Source of the DNA: Bacillota bacterium
GTDB lineage: Bacteria > Bacillota > Clostridia > Oscillospirales > Oscillospiraceae
Reading direction: 5' to 3'
Length of the DNA stretch: 25,334 bases
Assembly: GCA_029268085.1 (NCBI GenBank)
Contig: JAJUHD010000011.1
Location: 1 to 25,334 of the forward strand
Shown piece by piece: positions 1 through 7,690 of the stretch. Under the pieces are notes generated by a model. The model was not told the origin of the DNA. It saw only the letters and a list, made by a program, of their open reading frames with translations, and searched no databases. How positions within the stretch are numbered: the first letter of the stretch is position 1; each line of letters begins with the position of its first letter. The position numbers and the translations under genes are program-made.

Positions 1-3
1 CAT
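1..3 (-). CDS. start codon of a gene that continues outside the window
   Basis: Only the ATG (minus strand, positions 3-1) is inside the window. It is inferred from a strong ribosome site, AAAAGGAG at 14-21, placed 10 nt upstream, and from a sigma-A-type promoter further upstream (75-103). Nothing can be said about the product. Confidence 0.5.
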
Positions 4-74
4 AAAATAAATACTCCTTTTGAATACCTAATAAAGAGTACATTAAAAGAAACACAGCATTAAGGGGTGATAAT

Positions 75-103
75 ATTGTACTATTTATATTAAGAATAAT
101 CAA
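75..103 (-). promoter_or_regulatory. sigma-A-type promoter for the gene leaving the left edge
   Basis: On the minus strand TTGATT (98-103) and TACAAT (75-80) are separated by exactly 17 nt. The predicted transcript reaches the AAAAGGAG/ATG at 21-1 after about 65 nt. A 13-bp AT-rich inverted repeat lies just upstream of the -35. Confidence 0.5.
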
Positions 104-107
104 TAAT

Positions 108-139
108 AAATTAAACAAAATAAAAATTTTGTTTAATTT
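108..139 (-). terminator. AT-rich 13-bp hairpin, possible terminator or operator
   Basis: AAATTAAACAAAA (108-120) and TTTTGTTTAATTT (127-139) are perfect inverted repeats with a 6-nt loop. Read on the minus strand it is followed by T-rich sequence, so it could end a transcript coming from the structured intergenic block. It also abuts the -35 of the next promoter, so an operator role is possible. Confidence 0.35.
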
Positions 140-154
140 AGGAAATATGTTAAC

Positions 155-445
155 TTGAGAAAAGGCACTTTCGAGCGGTTCGCACTTCGGCGGCATATGT
201 GCGTTTGGTAGTAGGTTAACTATCTTATCCGCAGACTACGACGGGACCCCGAGACCCGTCTGCGTCTGCGGATTAAATATTTTATAGCTATCGTTGAATA
301 CGAGCTGTTTTACGTTCTTTGTGCATCTCTCCAGATACAGTTTTTCCTCGTTTCTCCCTATTTACCGCATCTGTTCCACCATATTTCCTGCTCTATATTT
401 TAAGTTATTTTTGTTCTGTTCAGCGACATAAGTATACCCCCCTGC
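155..445. other. gene-free, highly structured intergenic block; candidate non-coding RNA
   Basis: There is no credible ORF between the ppdK terminator and the gene at the left edge, yet the sequence is not featureless. The strongest element is a hairpin with perfect 10-bp outer arms ATCCGCAGAC (227-236) and GTCTGCGGAT (264-273), a 3x3 internal loop, and 6-bp inner arms GACGGG (240-245) and CCCGTC (255-260). Beside it are CGCAC/GTGCG (181-185, 199-203) and GGTAGT/ACTATC (207-212, 219-224). The stretch 285-440 is purine-rich on the minus strand, as single-stranded linkers of large structured RNAs often are. A G-U pair in the 207-224 stem favours the plus strand, while the purine bias and flanking T-rich hairpin favour the minus strand, so orientation is left open. 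I cannot assign it to a named RNA family. Confidence 0.4.
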
Positions 446-491
446 CCTGTAAAACTGCATACACATCGTTATTATATTAACAATAACGTTT

Positions 492-527
492 AAAAAAAGG
501 GTATTTTACCAAGCGTGTAAAATACCC
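492..527 (-). terminator. rho-independent terminator of ppdK
   Basis: Perfect 11-bp arms GGGTATTTTAC (499-509) and GTAAAATACCC (517-527) enclose a 7-nt loop and are followed on the minus strand by a run of seven T (498-492). It lies about 40 nt past the ppdK stop codon. Confidence 0.9.
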
Positions 528-569
528 TCTACAATTAATTATTTAAGCTTGAATTCCCTGCTCTGCTAG

Positions 570-3200
570 TTATTTGGGAAATTTGATAGCTGCCTGAGCC
601 GCAGCGAGACGTGCGATCGGTACACGGAAGGGTGAGCAGGAAACATAGTTGAGGCCGGTCTTGTGGCAGAACTCAACGGATGAAGGATCGCCGCCGTGCT
701 CGCCGCAGATACCGATCTTGAGGTCGGGGCGAGTTTCGCGGCCGAGCTTTACAGCCATTTCAACAAGCTTGCCGACGCCCACCTGATCAAGACGCGCGAA
801 CGGATCGGATTCGAGTATCTTCTTCTGATAGTAAGCGTCAAGGAACTTTCCTGCATCGTCACGGCTGAAGCCGAAGGTCATCTGTGTCAAATCGTTTGTA
901 CCGAAGGAGAAGAACTCGGCTTCCTTCGCAATGTCGTCAGCAGTAACGCATGCGCGCGGAATCTCGATCATTGTACCGACCTTGTAGTGCAGATCGGAGC
1001 CGGCTTCCTTGATAAGCGCATCGGCTGTTTCGACGACGATCTTCTTGACGTACTGGAGTTCTTTGACCTCACCTACGAGAGGAATCATGATTTCGGGAAT
1101 CATTTCCCAGTCAGGATGATTTGCTTTCACATTGATGGCAGCCTTGATGACAGCTTTAGTCTGCATGACTGCAATCTCCGGATAAGTGACGGCAAGACGA
1201 CATCCGCGGTGCCCCATCATGGGATTGAACTCATGCAGTCCGGCAATTATTGCCTTGATGTCCGCGACGGACTTACCGAGATCCTTTGCCAAAAGCTCGA
1301 TGTCCTCTTCCTCGGTGGGAACGAACTCGTGGAGAGGAGGATCGAGGTAACGGATAGTAACTGGGCAGCCTTCCATTGCCTCGTAGATACCCTCGAAGTC
1401 GGACTGTTGCATCGGCTCAAGCTTTGCAAGAGCCTTTTCACGCTGCTCGACGGTTTCGGAGCAGATCATTTCACGGATTGCGGGTATACGGTCAGCTTCG
1501 AAGAACATATGCTCCGTGCGGCAGAGACCGATGCCCTGTGCGCCGAACTTTCTTGCCTGCTTCGCGTCGCGCGGCGTGTCGGCGTTTGTGCGGACAGCAA
1601 GTGTCCTGTACTTGTCAGCCCATGCCATAATTCGTCCGAACTCGCCGCCGATGGTTGCGTCGGTCGTAGTAATGGCTTCGCCGTAGATGTTGCCTGTTGA
1701 ACCGTCAAGGCTCAGCCAATCGCCTTCCTTATAGGTTTTTCCGCCGAGCTCGAAGCATTTGTTGGCTTCATCCATCTTAATAGCGCCGCATCCTGCTACG
1801 CAGCAGGCACCCATTCCGCGGGCAACAACGGCTGCGTGAGATGTCATACCGCCACGGACAGTAAGGATGCCTTGAGCGGCAGCCATGCCTTCGATATCCT
1901 CGGGGGATGTTTCAAGGCGGACAAGGATTACCTTTTCGCCCTTCTGAGCCCATGCCTTTGCGTCTTCAGCCGTAAATACCGCTTTTCCGCAGGCAGCTCC
2001 GGGAGATGCAGCAAGACCTGTTCCGATGACCTGAGCTTTCTTGAGCGCCGCAGCGTCAAACTGCGGGTGCAGGAGCGCGTCAAGCTGCTTTGGGTCGATC
2101 ATGAGGACTGCTTCTTTTTCGTTGATAACGCCCTCGTCCACGAGGTCGCAGGCAATCTTCAAAGCGGCAGCGGCCGTGCGCTTACCGTTTCTGGTCTGGA
2201 GCATAAAGAGCTTCTTGTCCTCGATAGTGAACTCCATGTCCTGCATGTCGCGGTAATGACTTTCGAGCGTAGCGCAGATCTTGACAAATTCGTTATAAGC
2301 CTCGGGCATGACGTCCTTGAGCTGGTCGATAGTCTGGGGAGTACGGATACCGGCGACAACGTCCTCGCCCTGTGCATTCATAAGGAATTCGCCGAACAGC
2401 TTCTTTTCGCCGGTTGCGGGGTTACGCGTAAAGGCGACGCCGGTACCTGAGGTATCGCCCAGGTTACCGAATACCATTTCCTGCACGTTAACGGCAGTTC
2501 CCCAGGAGCCGGGAATGTCGTTCATGCGGCGATATACAATAGCGCGAGGATTGTTCCATGAACGGAAGACTGCCTTGACCGCGCCCATAAGCTGCTCTTT
2601 CGGATCGGTCGGGAAATCGGTGCCGACCTTTTCCTTGTACTCAGCCTTAAACTGCTCGGCGAGCAGCTTAAGGTCATCTGCTGTGAGCTCGGTATCCTGT
2701 TTAACGCCGCGCTCTTCCTTCATCTTGTCAATGAGCTCTTCAAAATATTTCTTTCCGACTTCCATGACGACATCGGAATACATCTGAATGAAACGTCTGT
2801 AGCAGTCATAAGCCCAGCGCGGATTGCCGGATTTCTTTGCCATGACCTCCACGACCTGCTCGTTAAGGCCGAGGTTCAGAATAGTGTCCATCATGCCGGG
2901 CATTGATGCTCGCGCACCGGAACGTACGGAAACCAGAAGAGGATTTTCCTTGTCACCAAACTTTTTGCCGGTCTGCTGCTCAAGAGTTGCGACATATGAC
3001 ATAATTTCTTCCTGTATTTCGGGGGCAATCATTTCACCGTCGTCGTAATACTTCGTGCAGGCTTCCGTGGTAATCGTAAAGCCGCGCGGTACCGGCAGAC
3101 CGAGGTTGGTCATTTCGGCAAGGTTGGCGCCTTTACCACCCAGAAGCTCGCGCATTTTGCCGCTTCCTTCTGCAAACAGATAGACATACTTTTTGTTCAT
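570..3200 (-). CDS. ppdK: pyruvate, phosphate dikinase
   Basis: This enzyme interconverts pyruvate, ATP and Pi with PEP, AMP and PPi. In Clostridia it commonly serves glycolysis or PEP supply in the cytosol. The 876-aa length is typical of bacterial PPDK. The N-terminal nucleotide-binding part opens with GGKGANLAEM near residue 21. The swivelling phosphohistidine domain has GGMTSHAAVVARGMG with the catalytic His at residue 455, the same number as in the well-studied Clostridium symbiosum enzyme. The C-terminal PEP/pyruvate barrel ends with the CGEHGGDPSS motif. The ATG is preceded by AGAAGGAG at good spacing. The gene lies 50 bp behind mnmE with no terminator between and has its own strong terminator, so it is probably the last gene of a rex-SLH-mnmE-ppdK transcript. 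The long open frames on the opposite strand are shadows of its codon bias. Confidence 0.98.
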   Translation of the reverse strand: MNKKYVYLFAEGSGKMRELLGGKGANLAEMTNLGLPVPRGFTITTEACTKYYDDGEMIAPEIQEEIMSYVATLEQQTGKKFGDKENPLLVSVRSGARASMPGMMDTILNLGLNEQVVEVMAKKSGNPRWAYDCYRRFIQMYSDVVMEVGKKYFEELIDKMKEERGVKQDTELTADDLKLLAEQFKAEYKEKVGTDFPTDPKEQLMGAVKAVFRSWNNPRAIVYRRMNDIPGSWGTAVNVQEMVFGNLGDTSGTGVAFTRNPATGEKKLFGEFLMNAQGEDVVAGIRTPQTIDQLKDVMPEAYNEFVKICATLESHYRDMQDMEFTIEDKKLFMLQTRNGKRTAAAALKIACDLVDEGVINEKEAVLMIDPKQLDALLHPQFDAAALKKAQVIGTGLAASPGAACGKAVFTAEDAKAWAQKGEKVILVRLETSPEDIEGMAAAQGILTVRGGMTSHAAVVARGMGACCVAGCGAIKMDEANKCFELGGKTYKEGDWLSLDGSTGNIYGEAITTTDATIGGEFGRIMAWADKYRTLAVRTNADTPRDAKQARKFGAQGIGLCRTEHMFFEADRIPAIREMICSETVEQREKALAKLEPMQQSDFEGIYEAMEGCPVTIRYLDPPLHEFVPTEEEDIELLAKDLGKSVADIKAIIAGLHEFNPMMGHRGCRLAVTYPEIAVMQTKAVIKAAINVKANHPDWEMIPEIMIPLVGEVKELQYVKKIVVETADALIKEAGSDLHYKVGTMIEIPRACVTADDIAKEAEFFSFGTNDLTQMTFGFSRDDAGKFLDAYYQKKILESDPFARLDQVGVGKLVEMAVKLGRETRPDLKIGICGEHGGDPSSVEFCHKTGLNYVSCSPFRVPIARLAAAQAAIKFPK

Positions 3201-3250
3201 ACACTTACTCCTTCTTGTATGTTATTAAATTGATTAAGATGAACACTGAT

Positions 3251-4636
3251 TTATTTGCCAACGCAAAATCTTTCGAATATGCGCTTGGTAACGTCTTCAC
3301 GGACTGTCTTGCCGGAAAGCTCGCCGAGTGCAGACAACGCGTTTTCTGCTTCCGTCAGAACAACATCCGGCGTCTCGCCTGATTTTAAGGCGGAAATAGC
3401 TTCGTCTATTGAGGCCAGAGCGCGTCCAACCGCGTCAGCATGGCGGGAATTCGTCAATATTTCTCCGGCAGGAGCCTGGGGCATCGGGAAAAGTGAGGAG
3501 ATCTCGCGGTCAAGCGTATCAAGCCCGATTTTATCAAGAGCAGAAACAGTCAGAACCGTCTCAAAGCTTTCTTTTATAACCGAAAGATCGATTCTTTGCG
3601 GCAGGTCGCACTTGTTGATAACGGCGATCCTGCGCTTTGCGGCTTTCGCGGCTTCTATCGCCTCGCGATCCTCATCGGAAAGTTCCTCAGAACCGTCAAA
3701 TACCGCCAGCACAAGCTCGGACAATGAAGCCGCGCTTATCGCCCTGTCAACGCCGATCTTTTCTATCGGGTCGGAGGTGCCACGAAGCCCTGCGGTATCT
3801 GCAAGTCTTAGTTTAACACCGCCGAGGGTTACGCATTCCTCAATCGTATCGCGGGTTGTGCCCGGTATCTCGGTTACTATCGCACGGTCAAAGCCCAAAA
3901 GAGCGTTCAAAAGCGAAGACTTTCCGGCATTTGGCCTGCCGACTATGGCAGCCCTGACGCCGCTCTTCATTACTTTTCCCCGTTCGAAGGTTTCAAGAAG
4001 AGATCTTAGCTCTCCCCTCGCCTGCTCAAGCGTTTCAATATATGCTTCTATTCTGAATTCATCGATATCCTCGTCCGGATAATCGAGAACCGCGTGATAG
4101 TGAGATATTATGTCAACCAATTGACTGTATATACCGTCAGTTCTTCGCAAAATCGCTCCGCCAAGCTGTCCGGCAGCGTTTTTCGCCGCTTCGTCCGTTT
4201 CGGAATCTATGAGATCAATGATGGCTTCCGCCTGCGTCAAATCCAGACGCCCGTTAAGAAAAGCCCTTTTTGTAAATTCTCCGGCGAGAGCCTGACGTGC
4301 GCCGCTCTCAAAAAGCGCCTCGAGAGCGAGCCGCAGAACAGTCGGAGATCCGTGGCAATGGAGTTCGGCGGTATTTTCGCCCGTATAGCTGTTAGGTGCG
4401 CGGCTTATTGTACAGAGACAATGATCGAGGACTTCTTCCCTGCTGTTTTTCAAAACGCCCAGCACCAGAGTTCGATCCGGATAATCGGAAAGGCTTTTTC
4501 CTGATGATGGGAGGAAAACTGATGAGGCTATGTTAATGGCCTCGCTGCCGGAAAGCCTGATTATACCTATGGCGGAGATAACATTGCCGGTAGCTATTGA
4601 CGCAATCGTATCACTTGTATTGGAAGTACCAGACAT
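3251..4636 (-). CDS. mnmE: tRNA uridine-5-carboxymethylaminomethyl(34) synthesis GTPase MnmE
   Basis: With MnmG, this GTPase installs the carboxymethylaminomethyl group on wobble U34 of certain tRNAs. An N-terminal formyl-THF-binding domain is followed by a helical domain with an inserted G domain. Visible G motifs are GRPNAGKSS (residues 233-241), TTRD (260-263), DTAG (280-283) and NKCD further on. The family's C-terminal Cys motif is present as the final CVGK. I place the start at the ATG at 4636 because AGAAGGTG precedes it and family N-termini begin just before this point. An in-frame ATG at 4660 would add eight residues, but it lies inside an 8-bp inverted repeat (4659-4666 / 4691-4698) and is less likely. 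MnmG is not in the window. Confidence 0.97.
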   Translation of the reverse strand: MSGTSNTSDTIASIATGNVISAIGIIRLSGSEAINIASSVFLPSSGKSLSDYPDRTLVLGVLKNSREEVLDHCLCTISRAPNSYTGENTAELHCHGSPTVLRLALEALFESGARQALAGEFTKRAFLNGRLDLTQAEAIIDLIDSETDEAAKNAAGQLGGAILRRTDGIYSQLVDIISHYHAVLDYPDEDIDEFRIEAYIETLEQARGELRSLLETFERGKVMKSGVRAAIVGRPNAGKSSLLNALLGFDRAIVTEIPGTTRDTIEECVTLGGVKLRLADTAGLRGTSDPIEKIGVDRAISAASLSELVLAVFDGSEELSDEDREAIEAAKAAKRRIAVINKCDLPQRIDLSVIKESFETVLTVSALDKIGLDTLDREISSLFPMPQAPAGEILTNSRHADAVGRALASIDEAISALKSGETPDVVLTEAENALSALGELSGKTVREDVTKRIFERFCVGK

Positions 4637-4708
4637 TAGTATCACCTTCTGCTCAAACATACGGCCTTTCTTTTCAAAAAACTTCAGGCCGGCCGTATGT
4701 CCTATAAC

Positions 4709-5761
4709 TCAGTATAAGGCTATCGATACACGCGAATCCTTCTCGAACATACGCGTAACGATCGTCGAAACCTCGCTCCTTTTAATATTGTTAGCGGGAT
4801 AGAAGGTTCCCTTGGAATCAGAACCTATAAGGATGCCGGCACGGTAGAAGGAATATATCTGCGCCGCGTTATCGGCAGTGAGTTTAACGTCGGGTATCGA
4901 GTTATCCATAACCGTATTTTTCTGCATATACTCCGAGGACGGCAGAGCGGCATAGAATATCGCGACAAACTCGCTTCTGGTTATCGCGGCGTCGTAATTG
5001 CCGTATGTCTTTGTTACGATACCGTTATTCACCGCATAGTCGAGATATGACTTATACCATAAGGTCGGGTCGTTCGTAAGCGAAACTTTCCCGTCGGTAT
5101 AGAGCTGGTTCATGCAGGCGGCGAGTTTGATCGCTTCGGCAATGGACAGATTAGCGTCAGGAGCATAAATCGTGGCGCTGCGTCCGTTTACAAGGCCCTT
5201 TTGTACGGCGTAGCAGACATAGGTATAGAACCACTTGTCCTCGGTGACGTCCGTAAATGTTGGGGCGCTGCCCGTGCTGACATTGACGCTGCCGAAAAGA
5301 GCCAGCTTCGCGCCTGTAATCACGGATACGGAAGCCGAGGTGTTCTCAGCCGCGATATAGCGGTGGCCCGCAATTAGGCTCTGTCCTGCTGAAATCTCGG
5401 AGCCGTCCGAAAGGTCGATAAATGTACCGGTGCAGGAAGAAAGCCGCGCCGAACCGAAAATAAGTGAAAAGCCGGAGCCTGCCGAAAGCGATACGGTACT
5501 GTCCGGCATAGCGAGAGTATAGCTGGCACCGTTTGCTTTACTCTGGCCTGCCTGACTGAGCTTGTATTTAAGAACGGTCATCGCTTCCGCGAGCGTATTC
5601 AGGGGTTCAGAGAGCACGAGCCCGGGATAAGTGCTGTCAATATAACTTTTTGATATGAGCGGGTCTGAAGCCGTTCCGGCAGTACCCGACGCCGCAGCGG
5701 TCATCATGCCGCATAATATTATCAGTATCAGAGATATCGATATAAGGCATTTCTTTATCAC
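4709..5761 (-). CDS. exported S-layer-homology (SLH) domain protein
   Basis: Probably a secreted wall-associated protein; the specific role is unknown. It begins with a signal peptide: MIKKC, a long hydrophobic stretch, then AAASG. The middle (about residues 30-150) is unrecognised and Ser/Thr/Gly-rich. The last 190 residues hold three SLH-like repeats, the first marked by FTDVTEDKWFYTYVCYAVQKG and the last by NIKRSEVSTIVTRMF. SLH repeats bind pyruvylated secondary wall polymers. The start is GTG at 5761 because TTGGAGG lies 5 nt before it; an upstream in-frame TTG is part of that ribosome site and cannot be the start. It follows rex by 24 bp, so it is probably co-transcribed with rex, an unusual pairing. 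Confidence 0.85.
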   Translation of the reverse strand: MIKKCLISISLILIILCGMMTAAASGTAGTASDPLISKSYIDSTYPGLVLSEPLNTLAEAMTVLKYKLSQAGQSKANGASYTLAMPDSTVSLSAGSGFSLIFGSARLSSCTGTFIDLSDGSEISAGQSLIAGHRYIAAENTSASVSVITGAKLALFGSVNVSTGSAPTFTDVTEDKWFYTYVCYAVQKGLVNGRSATIYAPDANLSIAEAIKLAACMNQLYTDGKVSLTNDPTLWYKSYLDYAVNNGIVTKTYGNYDAAITRSEFVAIFYAALPSSEYMQKNTVMDNSIPDVKLTADNAAQIYSFYRAGILIGSDSKGTFYPANNIKRSEVSTIVTRMFEKDSRVSIALY

Positions 5762-5785
5762 GGTTGCCTCCAATAGTATTCCGCG

Positions 5786-6436
5786 TTATCTGTTTTTATC
5801 CATATTGTCCTGTTCGGCAAGAAAATATCCAAGTGTAAGAAGACTGTCGGAAAAATGAATGTTTTCGACGCGCACATCCGGCCTGTCGAGCTCGAGCTCA
5901 ATATTTGTAAAGTTCCAGATGCCCCTGACGCCGCAATCCGCTACGATTTCAGCCATGCTCCTTGCGATACGGCGCGGAACGGTGAGTACGACTATATCTG
6001 TAGGATTCCGCTTAAGCCAGTCCGAAAGCGTGGCGCTGTCATAAACAGGAATGCCGGCTATATCATTTCCATATATATCGGGATCGGAGTCGAAAGCGGC
6101 CATAAGATGGAAGCCCTGCTCCTCAAAACCGAAGTTTCTGATAAGCGCATGACCCAAATTTCCGACACCGACGATCGCTACCGTGTAACCCTTGTGCATG
6201 CCAAGAATGCCCGCTACCTGATCCCTGAGATCCGCCACTCGATAGCCGTAGCCCTGCTGACCGAACTCTCCGAAGCAACTGAAATCCTGTCTGATCTGCG
6301 AAGGCGTAAGACCCATCTGCTTGCCGAGCTCGCCGGACGAGATACGGTCAACGCCGTGATATTTCAGGTCGTCGAGCTTGCGCAGGTACATCGGCAGACG
6401 TCTGATAACATTATTTGATATGCGTTCCTTTTTCAC
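5786..6436 (-). CDS. rex: redox-sensing transcriptional repressor Rex
   Basis: Rex is a dimeric repressor that leaves its operators when NADH rises relative to NAD+, and so controls fermentation and energy genes. The 216-aa product has the N-terminal winged helix (RLPMYLRKLDDL, then SGELGKQMGLTPSQIRQDFS, and the family hallmark GEFGQQGYGY). A Rossmann NAD(H) domain follows with VAIVGVGNLGHAL, and the C-terminal swapped helix ends in LTLGYFLAEQ. The start is GTG at 6436, with GGGAGG 7 nt upstream; an upstream ATG at 6466 would put the ribosome site inside the gene. It is transcribed from a promoter at 6541-6569 and is followed closely by the SLH gene. No classical Rex operator (TTGTTAA-N4-TTAACAA type) was found by eye in its own upstream region. 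Confidence 0.97.
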   Translation of the reverse strand: MKKERISNNVIRRLPMYLRKLDDLKYHGVDRISSGELGKQMGLTPSQIRQDFSCFGEFGQQGYGYRVADLRDQVAGILGMHKGYTVAIVGVGNLGHALIRNFGFEEQGFHLMAAFDSDPDIYGNDIAGIPVYDSATLSDWLKRNPTDIVVLTVPRRIARSMAEIVADCGVRGIWNFTNIELELDRPDVRVENIHFSDSLLTLGYFLAEQDNMDKNR

Positions 6437-6540
6437 TGAATTGCCTCCCAGCCGAAGCTCTTTCATATCAGAAAAGCTCGGCTATCGTGTATAATATAAT
6501 TTGGAGCAGTTGTAAATCTGTCTGTTATTATATTCAAGTT

Positions 6541-6569
6541 ATTATAACATCATATTTTACAATATTCAA
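6541..6569 (-). promoter_or_regulatory. promoter of rex operon
   Basis: TTGAAT (6564-6569) and a perfect TATAAT (6541-6546) on the minus strand are spaced 17 nt, about 100 nt before the rex GTG. A direct repeat GTTATTATA (6524-6532 and 6538-6546) overlaps the -10 and start site. A 10-bp palindrome TACTATAGTA (6576-6585) sits just upstream of the -35. Confidence 0.6.
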
Positions 6570-6637
6570 GTCAAATACTATAGTAATTGCCAAAAGTGTA
6601 CGCATGTTCGGACAAACGCTTCTGACAGACGTGATTA

Positions 6638-6665
6638 TTGACAATTACCGCGATAAGTATATAAT
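6638..6665 (+). promoter_or_regulatory. upstream promoter of the mrp-type ATPase gene
   Basis: Consensus TTGACA (6638-6643) and TATAAT (6660-6665) with a 16-nt spacer, diverging from rex. It would give a 5' leader of about 120 nt. Confidence 0.5.
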
Positions 6666-6741
6666 AACCCCAGAGTACATGAACAGGCTCTGTCGGCACG
6701 CACGCAATATAATATAAGTATATCATTACGCCGTGATGCGG

Positions 6742-6769
6742 CTATGATATAATCCCCCCGGTATCATAG
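6742..6769 (+). promoter_or_regulatory. proximal extended -10 element inside an 8-bp inverted repeat
   Basis: TGATATAAT (6745-6753) is an extended -10 element; the -35 is poor. CTATGATA (6742-6749) and TATCATAG (6762-6769) form a perfect inverted repeat spanning the -10 and the probable start site, which is the placement expected of an operator. A stretch of six C separates the arms. Confidence 0.4.
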
Positions 6770-6792
6770 GATAAGAAAGGACAAATTCTTGT

Positions 6793-7629
6793 ATGAGCGA
6801 AAATGCGGCGAATGAGACTCAAGGGCAGGAAATGCCAAAAATCACGATAAAGAGAGCTAAAAATTATAATCCCACCGATCCTCCCCATGAGCTCTCGAAG
6901 ATCAAAAAGGTAATAGGAGTCGTGAGCGGCAAGGGAGGCGTCGGAAAATCGCTTATTACTTCCCTGCTTGCCGTAAATATGCAGGCTATGGGATATAAGT
7001 CTGCGATTTTGGACGCGGATATAACCGGTCCCTCTATCCCCCGCGCTTTCGGTGTTTCAGGTCAGCCTGAGGCGGACGAAATCGGGATGTACCCCATAAA
7101 AAGCAGAACGGGCATTGACCTTATGTCCATAAACTTCCTTCTGCCGAATGATACGGATCCGGTAATCTGGCGCGGTCCTGTCATAGGCGGAGCGGTCAAG
7201 CAGTTCTGGACAGACGTTATCTGGCAAAACGAGGAATTCCTTTTTATTGACATGCCTCCCGGAACGGGTGACGTCGCGCTGACTGTGTTCCAGTCCATCC
7301 CGGTAAACGGCATTATCGTTGTGACATCTCCTCAGGAGCTTGTCGGCATGATCGTTGAGAAAGCCGTAAAGATGGCGGAGAAGATGAATATTCCGGTTCT
7401 TGGCCTGGTCGAAAATATGAGTTATACTGTCTGTCCGCACTGCGGAGAAAAATATTCGATTTTCGGAGAGAGCCATATCGACGAGATCGCGGAAAAATAC
7501 GGCGTGAAAGCCGTCTGCAAGCTGCCGTTCGATCCCGAACTCGCGGCGCTGGTCGACAAGGGCGAGATCGAATCCTATCAGAAAGATTGCCTGCATGCGC
7601 TCGTCAAAATGCTGATGTTCATGCATTGA
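6793..7629 (+). CDS. Mrp/NBP35-family P-loop ATPase, Fe-S cluster carrier
   Basis: A member of the ApbC/Mrp/NBP35 family, whose studied members bind and transfer Fe-S clusters in the cytosol. The deviant Walker A motif GKGGVGKS is at residues 46-53. DADITGPS (74-81) and DMPPGTGD (153-160) follow, and the cluster-binding CPHC is at 214-217. The length (278 aa) is normal for a form lacking the N-terminal DUF59 domain. An AGAAAGGA ribosome site lies about 11 nt before the ATG. It stands alone, divergent from rex, and ends at a bidirectional terminator. The inverted repeat over its proximal -10 element suggests repression, perhaps by a redox or Fe-S regulator, but that is inference. Confidence 0.93.
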   Translation: MSENAANETQGQEMPKITIKRAKNYNPTDPPHELSKIKKVIGVVSGKGGVGKSLITSLLAVNMQAMGYKSAILDADITGPSIPRAFGVSGQPEADEIGMYPIKSRTGIDLMSINFLLPNDTDPVIWRGPVIGGAVKQFWTDVIWQNEEFLFIDMPPGTGDVALTVFQSIPVNGIIVVTSPQELVGMIVEKAVKMAEKMNIPVLGLVENMSYTVCPHCGEKYSIFGESHIDEIAEKYGVKAVCKLPFDPELAALVDKGEIESYQKDCLHALVKMLMFMH

Positions 7630-7643
7630 ACCAAACTATAATT

Positions 7644-7690
7644 AAAGACACAGGCCCCGTTTTACGGACGAGCCTGTGTCTTTATGTTTT
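7644..7690. terminator. bidirectional terminator between mrp-type gene and HAD gene
   Basis: Perfect 12-bp arms AAAGACACAGGC (7644-7655) and GCCTGTGTCTTT (7672-7683). Plus-strand reading is followed by ATGTTTTT. The A/T ends of the stem also serve the convergent minus-strand transcript. Confidence 0.85.

Noticed and set aside
285..390. Open minus-strand frame ending at the intergenic hairpin, seen as a possible gene remnant
   Set aside because: No start codon with a ribosome site in frame, an in-frame stop just upstream, and it runs into a strong RNA hairpin; better explained as non-coding.
696..1700. A 334-aa open frame opposite ppdK, and similar long frames opposite other genes
   Set aside because: Fully antisense to a confidently identified gene; caused by codon bias of ppdK, with no ribosome site or recognisable domain.
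6437..6640. Classical Rex operator in the rex promoter region
   Set aside because: No TTGTTAA-type inverted repeat with the correct spacing was found; only direct repeats and an unrelated palindrome.
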